64,000 nucleotides of DNA from Colimorpha sp045640985. Its GTDB lineage: Bacteria; Bacteroidota; Bacteroidia; Bacteroidales; P3. The notes below the pieces were generated by a model. The model made no database searches and was not told where the DNA came from. It saw nothing but the letters and a program-made list of their open reading frames with translations. Position 1 is the stretch's first letter. Every line of letters starts with the position of its first letter. A program made the position numbers and the translations under genes. This document shows, one piece after another, positions 30,844 to 38,337 of the stretch. The stretch spans positions 31,536-95,535 of the forward strand of contig JAZUFZ010000033.1 in the NCBI GenBank assembly GCA_045640985.1. Direction: 5' to 3'.

Positions 30844-33561
30844 TTATTTCTTTCTGCCGGCCTGGATGGCAGCCTGAGCGGCTGCGAGACGTGCGAGAGG
30901 CACGCGGAAAGGACTGCAGCTCACATAATTCAAACCGGTCTGGTAGAAGAATTCCACCGAGGTGGGGTCTCCGCCATGTTCGCCGCACACACCGCATTTG
31001 AGGTTCTCGCGGGTGTCGCGTCCGCGCTCCACGCCCATCTTCACCAGCTGGCCCACGCCTTTCTGGTCGATAGTGTTGAACGGGTCGGCCTTGAGAATCT
31101 TCTCTTCTACGTAGGTGTGGACAATCGAGTTCACGTCGTCACGGCTGAATCCGAACGTCATCTGGGTGAGGTCGTTGGTGCCGAAGCTGAAGAACTCGGC
31201 TACCTCGGCGATACGGTTGGCCATCAGAGCGGCTCGCGGTATCTCAATCATAGTACCATAGAGATAGGAGATATACACATGATACTTCTCCTGTACCTCG
31301 GCCTTCACGCGGTCGGCCAGCATCTTCTGATGCTCCAGTTCATGCACGTTGATGGTGAGGGGAACCATGATTTCGAGCTTGGGATGATAGCCTTCCTGAA
31401 GGAGTTCTGCTGTGGCGCAGAAAAGGGCGCGGAACTGAGTTTCCGTGATTTCGGGATAGATGATGCCCAGACGCACGCCACGCATACCCATCATCGGGTT
31501 CACCTCGTGGAGGTCATCCACACGCTTCTTGAGGTCCATATAGTCCATGCCGCGTTCACTGGCCACCTCGCGCTGTTTCTGTTCGGTCTGCGGAACGAAC
31601 TCGTGCAGCGGAGGATCCATCAGTCGGAAGGTGAGCGGCTTGCCGTCCATCACCTTGAGGGTAGCCTTGGCGCTGTTCTTGATATAGGGTTCCAGTTCCT
31701 TCAGGGCGTTGATACGGGCCTCTGAAGTGTCGCTGAGTATCATATTGCGGAGTTTCTCAAGGGGTTTCTCGCTGTTTTTGCCGTAGAACATGTGCTCGAT
31801 ACGGAAGAGGCCGATACCTTCTGCGCCGAAATTGATGGCTTTCTGGGCATCCTCGGGGTTATCTGCGTTAGCGCGCACTCCCATGGTGCGGTATTTGTCC
31901 ACCATATTCATGAAATAGAGGAATCTGGGGTTGGTGGTGGCATCCACCGTATGGATCATGCCTTCATATACCCAGCCCTTGGAGCCGTTAAGACTCAGGA
32001 GATCGCCGTCGGTATAGGTCTTGTCTCCGATACAGAGTTTCTTGCCTTCGGTGTCAATCTTGAGGGCTTCGCAGCCCACGATGCAGCACTTGCCCCATCC
32101 ACGGGCCACGAGGGCTGCATGAGAGGTCATACCGCCGCGGGCGGTCAGAATACCGTCGGCCGCGCGCATACCTTCCACATCCTCCGGGTTGGTCTCTTCG
32201 CGCACCAGAATGCAGGGAATCTTGGCGGCGTGGAACTTCTTGGCGTCTTCCACCGTGAAGGCGATATATCCCACAGCGCCGCCGGGACCGGCTGGCAGAC
32301 CCTTAGCTATAGGCTTGTGGTTCTTCTCGTCGTGGGCGTCCAGTATGGGGTGAAGCATCTCGTCGAGCTGGGAAGGGCTGATACGCATAATCACCTCCTT
32401 CTCGTCGATCAGGCCTTCGTTGAACATCTCAGCGGCCATAGTGAGGGCGGCCACACCGGTACGCTTGCCCACACGGCATTGGAGCATGAAGAGCCTTCCG
32501 TCCTGGATTGTGAACTCGATATCGAGCATATCATGATAGTTCTTCTCAAGTATCTGACGGATTTCGCAGAGTTCGGCATAGATGTCGGGCATCAGTTCCT
32601 GCATCGACTTCATGTGGCGGTTCTGGTCGTTCTTGGTCTCATCGTTCAGCGGATTAGGGGTACGAATGCCGGCCACAACATCCTCGCCCTGGGCGTTCAT
32701 GAGCCACTCTCCGTAGAATTTGTTCTCTCCGGTGGCGGGATTACGGGTGAAAGCGACACCGGTAGCCGAGGTCTCGCCCATGTTGCCGAACACCATGGCC
32801 TGTACGTTTACGGCAGTACCCCAGTCATCGGGAATACCCTCTATCATACGGTAGCTCACGGCCTTCTTGCCATTCCATGACTTGAAAACGGCCTTGATGC
32901 CGCCTTCGAGCTGGAGCAGCGCGTCATCAGGGAACTCCACGCCCAGCACCTCTTTCACCTTGGCCTTGAAATCCTCCGAAAGCTTCATCAGATCTTCAGC
33001 CGTAAGGTCGGTATCGGAGCTGTAGCCGTGATCCACCTTATAGGTGTCCAGCATATCATCGAGCTGCTTGCGGATGCCGCAGCCGTCCGAAGGCTCTATG
33101 CCTTCGCTCTTCTCCATCACCACATCGGCATACATCATGATAAGCCGGCGGTAGGAGTCATATACGAAACGGGGATTGCCTGTACGTTTCAACATACCGG
33201 GAATGGTCTTGGAGCAGAGACCGATATTCAGCACGGTATCCATCATACCGGGCATGGAACTGCGGGCACCGGAGCGACAGCTCACCAGCAGGGGATTCTC
33301 TGCATCGTTGTACTTCATCCCCATGAGGTCCTCTATATGCTTCATTCCTTTCCACACATCCTCCATCAGACCGTCAGGCAGACGGCAGCCCTGTTCATAA
33401 TAGGCCGTGCAGCACTCGGTAGTGATGGTGAGACCAGCCGGAACGGGGAGTCCCAGCAGACACATCTCGGCCAGATTGGCCCCTTTGCCGCCAAGGAGGT
33501 TCTTCATGTCGGCCTTGCCTTCGGCGGTCTTTCCGCCAAATGTATAAACGTACTTCGTCAT
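30844..33561 (-). CDS. ppdK: Pyruvate, phosphate dikinase
   Basis: 905 residues; interconverts pyruvate, ATP and phosphate with PEP, AMP and pyrophosphate. The nucleotide-binding domain starts GGKGANLAEMCLLGLPVPAG (about 26-45); the phosphohistidine domain shows GGMTSHAALVARGWGK, near residue 455; the C-terminal TIM barrel shows FGTNDLTQMTFGFSRDD and CGVCGEHGGDP with the catalytic Cys. Length is normal (about 880-910). I chose the ATG at 33561 over a GTG two codons earlier. It has its own promoter and terminator. Confidence 0.97.
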   Translation of the reverse strand: MTKYVYTFGGKTAEGKADMKNLLGGKGANLAEMCLLGLPVPAGLTITTECCTAYYEQGCRLPDGLMEDVWKGMKHIEDLMGMKYNDAENPLLVSCRSGARSSMPGMMDTVLNIGLCSKTIPGMLKRTGNPRFVYDSYRRLIMMYADVVMEKSEGIEPSDGCGIRKQLDDMLDTYKVDHGYSSDTDLTAEDLMKLSEDFKAKVKEVLGVEFPDDALLQLEGGIKAVFKSWNGKKAVSYRMIEGIPDDWGTAVNVQAMVFGNMGETSATGVAFTRNPATGENKFYGEWLMNAQGEDVVAGIRTPNPLNDETKNDQNRHMKSMQELMPDIYAELCEIRQILEKNYHDMLDIEFTIQDGRLFMLQCRVGKRTGVAALTMAAEMFNEGLIDEKEVIMRISPSQLDEMLHPILDAHDEKNHKPIAKGLPAGPGGAVGYIAFTVEDAKKFHAAKIPCILVREETNPEDVEGMRAADGILTARGGMTSHAALVARGWGKCCIVGCEALKIDTEGKKLCIGDKTYTDGDLLSLNGSKGWVYEGMIHTVDATTNPRFLYFMNMVDKYRTMGVRANADNPEDAQKAINFGAEGIGLFRIEHMFYGKNSEKPLEKLRNMILSDTSEARINALKELEPYIKNSAKATLKVMDGKPLTFRLMDPPLHEFVPQTEQKQREVASERGMDYMDLKKRVDDLHEVNPMMGMRGVRLGIIYPEITETQFRALFCATAELLQEGYHPKLEIMVPLTINVHELEHQKMLADRVKAEVQEKYHVYISYLYGTMIEIPRAALMANRIAEVAEFFSFGTNDLTQMTFGFSRDDVNSIVHTYVEEKILKADPFNTIDQKGVGQLVKMGVERGRDTRENLKCGVCGEHGGDPTSVEFFYQTGLNYVSCSPFRVPLARLAAAQAAIQAGRKK

Positions 33562-33594
33562 AATCACAAAAATATTTTACCAATTATAAATTTG

Positions 33595-33625
33595 CAAAAT
33601 TACGAAAAAAATCCCACACTACAAA
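33595..33625 (-). promoter_or_regulatory. Promoter of ppdK
   Basis: Minus strand: TTTG at 33625-33622, 19-nt spacer, TAATTTTG at 33602-33595. Confidence 0.8.
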
Positions 33626-33870
33626 AAATAAGATTCCTTTATAATTTTATCCGGTTCATTACCAACGCATAACAATCTCCTTCCCTACTATCCCGGACTC
33701 CCGCAACAGCGCCTTTCCAAGTCCCATTCCTTCAGAAATCCAGTGGCGTATCACAATCAATCTTATAGCTGCCATCTCCGCTACGCCTCCCCGGTAAGGC
33801 CGTGGTTGCGGTGTCGTTTTGCTGTCCCACAGAGGGCCGGAACAGGGAGTTACCAGGGAGATACCCGGGA

Positions 33871-33926
33871 GAGCGGAGCCTCTGGAGGCTCTGCGCCAAG
33901 CGCAGCGGAGCGCCCGCGCGCAGGCC
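33871..33926 (+). repeat. GC-rich dispersed repeat (copy D)
   Basis: GAGCGGAGCCTCTGGAGGCT to GCGCCCGCGCGCAGGCC, forward orientation like copy A. GGGAGTTACC at 33845-33854, 16 bp before it, is the end sequence of the palindromic element, echoing the composite at 16812-16989. Confidence 0.8.
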
Positions 33927-33989
33927 AGTCCAGCACAGAGACGATATCATGTTTCTTATTCTGCCTCCACTTCCCTCCCTACTTTTCTC

Positions 33990-34215
33990 CCCATCATCAT
34001 TTTCAACTGAAGGGGTTATTTCAACCGTACTGTTTGGAACATTCTCAGAGATGGCAGATAATGGCAAGACCAATTCAAACTTATTGTTTAACACAGGCGT
34101 ATTCCAACCTGCATGTATCCACGCGTCCAAAATAAGAGGGAATCCCGAACCGAGGTTCTCCCCATAGCCCACCATCCGGAGCATATTTTGTATTAGACAT
34201 TGCCGACACCTATGC
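33990..34215 (-). pseudogene. Remnant of an AlbA_2/RecG-like DNA-binding protein
   Basis: On the minus strand the frame reads RMVGYGENLGSGFPLILDAW, then NTPVLNNKFELVLPL, the C-terminal signature of the ATP-binding/AlbA_2 'RecG-like' putative transcriptional regulators. Upstream sequence does not match the family, and downstream the frame runs into the GC-rich repeat. Only the last 60 or so codons of the original gene remain. It marks this as a site of past insertion or deletion. Confidence 0.7.
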
Positions 34216-34318
34216 ACAAGAAAACAGGTTTTGTTGTGCATAGGTATTACGCCTTTCTTCTTCACTTGCTGACATTCATAAAAAGTGGGGATTATACACA
34301 TGTTGTCTAAAACAACAG

Positions 34319-35212
34319 TTACTGCATTTTCTTTCCAATCAGGCTAAAAACAACAATATTATTGTTATCGCTAACAGCACGCAGACAACTCAATAAGTGA
34401 GATAAAGTGGTTCCGGATGTTACTATATCATCTACAATCAAAACATTAGTGTTTAATATAGATTCGTAGAGTCTTTTATCATCTTCATTCTTGAATGTGT
34501 AGTAGTTCTTAATATACTGTCTATATTTACTTTTCTTAAAATCTCTGGCTATAGAAAAATACTGAAGGTTATGAATCTTATCCATCATTGTGTAAATGTT
34601 TGATAAAACCTCTTGCTTTTGTCTTTCCGAAAATCTATTTCTCCCATTGGGTAGTTTCGCACTAAGAACTTCTGCGTTAAAACGATTGTAATCAAACTCG
34701 ATTTTGGAAGGAAGCGCTTTTACCAATTCCATACTAGCTATATCCGGAGAAGCAAACCTATTCAAATATCTAAGCATACTACGATTAAGTTCTGACATTG
34801 ATTCTGGGTAAACAATAAGTTTGTACGATGGTAATGATATGTCAGTATCCAATTGGTTGACAGCGTTCACTATGAACGTACTTTTATCTTTTTCTGTAAT
34901 GCTTCCGTCAGGGAATTTAATGCTATGAATAAACGAAGTTCTACTTGCAGAATCAATGTTTTCAGTAAATTCATACGCATAGTAATAACATTGATTGAAT
35001 GCAGAAACCTTATAACCCACCTTCTGAAGTTGTATTAAATCAGTTTCATTGTCATTTTCAAAATCAAAGAAGAACATATCAGACTCCTTATCATATCTGA
35101 CACCCTCATTAAGAATAATTCCTTTATTTGTTTCCAAATTTTCTTTAATTGAGGTTGAAATAAGATTAGATAATTCCTCCAACGTTATTTGAACTACTCT
35201 TTTTTTGGCCAT
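34319..35212 (-). CDS. Phosphoribosyltransferase-domain protein of unknown function
   Basis: 297 residues from the ATG at 35212 (MAKKRVVQITLEELSNLIS); an ATG 13 codons upstream is possible. The C-terminal 60 residues hold the type I PRTase PRPP-binding motif NVLIVDDIVTSGTTLSHLLS (about 255-274). The N-terminal 190 residues are charged and do not match a known domain. It is unlike housekeeping ComF or purine PRTases, in which the fold makes up most of the protein. PRTase folds occur as effectors in some phage-defence systems. It lies beside, but not in operon with, the two-helicase operon. Function unknown. Confidence 0.75.
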   Translation of the reverse strand: MAKKRVVQITLEELSNLISTSIKENLETNKGIILNEGVRYDKESDMFFFDFENDNETDLIQLQKVGYKVSAFNQCYYYAYEFTENIDSASRTSFIHSIKFPDGSITEKDKSTFIVNAVNQLDTDISLPSYKLIVYPESMSELNRSMLRYLNRFASPDIASMELVKALPSKIEFDYNRFNAEVLSAKLPNGRNRFSERQKQEVLSNIYTMMDKIHNLQYFSIARDFKKSKYRQYIKNYYTFKNEDDKRLYESILNTNVLIVDDIVTSGTTLSHLLSCLRAVSDNNNIVVFSLIGKKMQ

Positions 35213-35300
35213 AATATATTTTCTTATTAATATTTTACTAACATCATTCAAGAAGACTCTCTATGAGTGAGTGGAATAAATCAAACATCATTTCTAATTG

Positions 35301-35308
35301 CAAATATA
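35301..35308 (-). promoter_or_regulatory. Probable -7 box of the PRTase-domain gene
   Basis: TATATTTG on the minus strand, about 90 nt before the ATG; a TTTG at 35334-35331 lies 22 nt further, slightly longer than the usual spacer. Confidence 0.6.
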
Positions 35309-35522
35309 CAACATTTTTTTCAATATTTCTCAAAAAATCAAATAATATATAATCCCACTATCTTTTTCATCTATATGTTATACCATATTATAACAATAAA
35401 ATGCCTTCTATGCGAGATGATTTCAAGAAATTTCAGATGTCTTTTGGACAACATATATATAATTTCCTTTTTTTTAACTGAGATTGAGATTTGAGATTGT
35501 TTAAGCCCTTTACTTTTCAAGT

Positions 35523-35674
35523 GACATTTCCTCGCCTCAGCATAATCAAAAATAGATTTTGCTTCTGCCTTCAGCTTACGGAAACGTTTCTTTTCAGAGA
35601 CATTTCCTCGCCTCGGCATAATCAAAAATGGATTTTGCTTCTGCTCTCGGCTTACGGAAACGTTTCCCTACGAG
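35523..35674 (-). repeat. Tandem 76-bp repeat, two units
   Basis: Units start at 35523 and 35599 (GACATTTCCTCGCCTC, A/G, GCATAATCAAAAAT). They differ at a few positions only. Reverse-orientation relatives lie at 11600-11715. The minus strand can be read as MPRRGNVSEKKRFRKLKAEA, then KSIFDYAEARKCHLKS, a repeat-encoded peptide that I do not treat as a gene. Confidence 0.85.
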
Positions 35675-35765
35675 GCCGTCGGGTGACTGGAGTAAGGCAT
35701 AATGATATTATGATAAACCGGTTTTTTCCGACATTTTCGCTATTCTATTGATTCATAGCGAGAAT

Positions 35766-35829
35766 CATCCGACATCGAACCGACATGAACCGACACCAAT
35801 GTCGGTTCGTGTCGGTTGAATGTCGGATG
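35766..35829. repeat. 64-bp inverted repeat built from CCGACA iterations
   Basis: Arms 35766-35795 and 35800-35829 pair at 27 of 30 positions around the loop CCAA. Each arm contains three CCGACA (or TGTCGG) copies about 9-10 nt apart. No U-tract follows on either strand, so it is not a normal terminator. It lies in the accessory island between the PRTase gene and the helicase operon. Confidence 0.9.
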
Positions 35830-35925
35830 CTATCCACAGACTACCAGCAACATACGCAAAAAGACAACCGAAATCGGAATTTCACTCTTTCAATCATCCA
35901 AGAACTGTTCCCGACCATATAACTA

Positions 35926-36075
35926 TTATATGATAGTCAAATTTTCGCCCTTCAAGAATCTGTGAGCCTCTGAAAATTGAGAATCAATCACAAAACGCCC
36001 CGTCATGTCGATATTGCCCCATTTACCGCCGAGCCTTACCAGAATCAATTGACACAACTGCCCCCCTGACGGCAT
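35926..36075 (-). pseudogene. Remnant of a WG-repeat protein
   Basis: A 49-codon frame on the minus strand reads VRLGGKWGNIDMTGRFVIDS, then FSEAHRFLKGENLTII. GKWGNID-x-GRFVI-x-x-x-F-x-x-A is one repeat of the WG/KWG beta-propeller family, normally found in arrays of many repeats. It is a C-terminal fragment with no credible start, so I treat it as debris. Confidence 0.7.
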
Positions 36076-36155
36076 CCAAGCCTATTATGATGATGAATAT
36101 TAAGTTCCGAATCCATTCAATGCACAATGATATCTACACATTTTTATAAAGAGCC

Positions 36156-38318
36156 TCATATTTGGGTATTCCGGTATTGCAATAGTTTGTCAAATATTCT
36201 GCGAGATTTGAAAGAAACGACATTCCCTGGACATTGGCTAATAAAATCAGGATCGCAAATTATTATTAATTTATGTTTTGCACGACTGATTGCCACATTT
36301 AGTAATTGTTCACCCTGTTCTCCTTGATAGATTTTGCCAAAGTAAGCATTTCTTCCTTTCTCAAACCTTGAACAATCAACCAGATCAAAAATAATCACGT
36401 CACTTTCAGAACCTTGAAAAGTATGGACCGTACCCATTCTTACCCGATCTTGAAAATCAGCATCATACCCTTTCTCAATAAATCGAGCCTTTAGAAGTGA
36501 TACTTGACCTTCATACGGGGTTATGATACCTATAGAAAAGTCCTCTTCTTTATCTTTGCTATACATATCTAACAGGTTCATCACATTTTCGGCATTTTTA
36601 ACATTTTGCCTGGTGTCTCCTTTCGTAAACCGAACTGCCCCATCGGTAACACACACCATACCTATAACACATTCGCTAAATGGCGGACGAGCAACAACTT
36701 TATGATACTTAATATTCTTGGCGTTCAATCTGTTGTCATAAAAAGCACCGTTTACAACCTCTACAAGTTTCGGATTAGACCTCCGTTGGTTGAGCAGCTG
36801 GTGCAATGCTGGATGGTCTGAATGATTGATGTCTATTCCACAACATTTAAACACGTTGTTCTTCAAAACAGGCAGTCCTGTCATAGTAATAGGCGATAGT
36901 TGTTGGAAATCGCCCACAAGAATGATTCGTTTCGCTACATTCTTCGAAAGTGCAATCAGTTGGGGTAGAGCAAGCATACTGGCTTCATCTACAATTAGGT
37001 TGTCAAATTCCCCATCTTTTAGTCTGGGGTTGATGACGAAATTTGCGATAGTAGAAAACACAACACGAACTCGACCAATCAGATAGTCCGTATGTAATTT
37101 CAGTTCTTCTCGTAAATCTTTCCTTGCTGCTTTAAGCCGTATCGCATCTTCTGAATATAGTTCACCACTGTTTTTGTACTTTTCAATTTGCTCACTCCTT
37201 GATCTAATTTCTCCGCGTAATCTTTTTGATGATTCATCGTCCGGATATAAAAAATCCGTTTTAAGAAGTGTGTCATCTTGAGTCCTTCCCGCTCGATAAA
37301 ACTCACCTCGTGGCATACCTGGTTCATTCTCCTCAATAATAGCAACGACCTTGTTCACCAATTGGTCCACTGCCACATTCGAAAGGCAGCAAACCGCCGT
37401 ACGCTCACCTTTCATCTTATATAGCGCCATGATGATAACTGCCAAAGTAAAAGACTTACCAGTTCCTGGAGGCCCCCAGATAAATGTTATATCATTTGAC
37501 AATGCGGCATCGTACGCCCTTTGCTGTGAAGTGTCTCCATTCAAGATTTCACGCAGGTATTCAGGTGCTTGATTATGTTCTACCTTGGAAAGATTTCTTG
37601 TTGTTTCATTGATAAACTTTTGTATGGGCAGGCTGTCCGCCAAATTAGAATAAGAAATTTCTTTCAAATGTTTTATTAGTGCAATCGTATTCATAGTTGC
37701 ATCTACCACAACTCTCGACTCCCAAGCACTCCCAATTGGTCTCGATGAACTAAAAAAAAGTATTGCATTAGCATAATCATATTCAACCACCTCACAATGA
37801 AAGGTGAGGGCTTGACGTTCATTGCTATTGGATTGTGTTTTATAATCAAATGGCAGTCCTTCCGAGAAGTGAGGGTCATCGCCTTCATTGATAGAAAGCC
37901 GGGCCTGGTACAAGTATTTGCCTTCTTCTGAGTGTATCTTATCGCAATGATCAACCTTATAACTTTTCTTATTCCTTGGGCTTCGCTGTTCTTCACATTC
38001 TCTTTCAAGAGCCAGAATCATACATTCGTACAAACTCAAATCCTCCTCTATTCCAAAAAGATAAGGAAAGTTATTTCTGATTTTTTCCTCAAGGAATTTA
38101 TAATGCAGTTCTTCATCAAAATATGCAGAATATTCATGCTTGATCTTACTCATAAGTTCGCTTCGCTTATCTGGACGCTTCTCGTATTTGAAAATCAGAT
38201 TCGCCCAGACTTGATGAGTGTTTTTCTCATTCATTCTTCCGAGTTCAATCACCTTGCGAACACTATATTCAAATAATGCCAGGTTGTCATTTTCTAATGG
38301 GATAGCACTACTGTTCAT
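36156..38318 (-). CDS. Superfamily 1B (UPF1/DNA2-like) helicase
   Basis: 720 residues from the ATG at 38318, 19 nt after the stop of the upstream helicase. The N-terminal 260 residues are charged and unassigned. The helicase core shows Walker A FIWGPPGTGKSF (about 280-290), Walker B LIVDEASM (about 441-448), motif III GDFQQLSPI (about 469), LNQRRSNPKLV (motif IV), GTVHTFQGSE (motif V, about 629-638) and NVAISRAKHKLII (motif VI, about 674-686). These are the UPF1/DNA2/SMG2 features, so it probably translocates 5' to 3' on RNA or DNA. No nuclease domain is seen. It is second in a two-gene operon with another SF1 helicase. Confidence 0.87.
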   Translation of the reverse strand: MNSSAIPLENDNLALFEYSVRKVIELGRMNEKNTHQVWANLIFKYEKRPDKRSELMSKIKHEYSAYFDEELHYKFLEEKIRNNFPYLFGIEEDLSLYECMILALERECEEQRSPRNKKSYKVDHCDKIHSEEGKYLYQARLSINEGDDPHFSEGLPFDYKTQSNSNERQALTFHCEVVEYDYANAILFFSSSRPIGSAWESRVVVDATMNTIALIKHLKEISYSNLADSLPIQKFINETTRNLSKVEHNQAPEYLREILNGDTSQQRAYDAALSNDITFIWGPPGTGKSFTLAVIIMALYKMKGERTAVCCLSNVAVDQLVNKVVAIIEENEPGMPRGEFYRAGRTQDDTLLKTDFLYPDDESSKRLRGEIRSRSEQIEKYKNSGELYSEDAIRLKAARKDLREELKLHTDYLIGRVRVVFSTIANFVINPRLKDGEFDNLIVDEASMLALPQLIALSKNVAKRIILVGDFQQLSPITMTGLPVLKNNVFKCCGIDINHSDHPALHQLLNQRRSNPKLVEVVNGAFYDNRLNAKNIKYHKVVARPPFSECVIGMVCVTDGAVRFTKGDTRQNVKNAENVMNLLDMYSKDKEEDFSIGIITPYEGQVSLLKARFIEKGYDADFQDRVRMGTVHTFQGSESDVIIFDLVDCSRFEKGRNAYFGKIYQGEQGEQLLNVAISRAKHKLIIICDPDFISQCPGNVVSFKSRRIFDKLLQYRNTQI

Positions 38319-38337
38319 TATGGAATATTGTAAAAGT

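Noticed and set aside
30673..32880. Long forward frames (350 and 362 codons) opposite ppdK
   Set aside because: They are antisense shadows of a well-conserved dikinase; His/Val/Gly-rich composition mirrors the codons of the real gene.
33732..34301. 189-codon minus-strand frame taken as one gene
   Set aside because: Only the middle resembles a protein family; the rest runs through the GC-rich repeat and intergenic DNA. Annotated instead as a remnant.
35371..35625. 84-codon minus-strand frame with repeated peptide motifs
   Set aside because: The repeated peptide arises from the tandem 76-bp DNA repeat; the frame has no independent support.
35766..35829. The CCGACA hairpin as a retron msr-msd
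   Set aside because: No reverse transcriptase gene lies in the window, so a retron is not supported.
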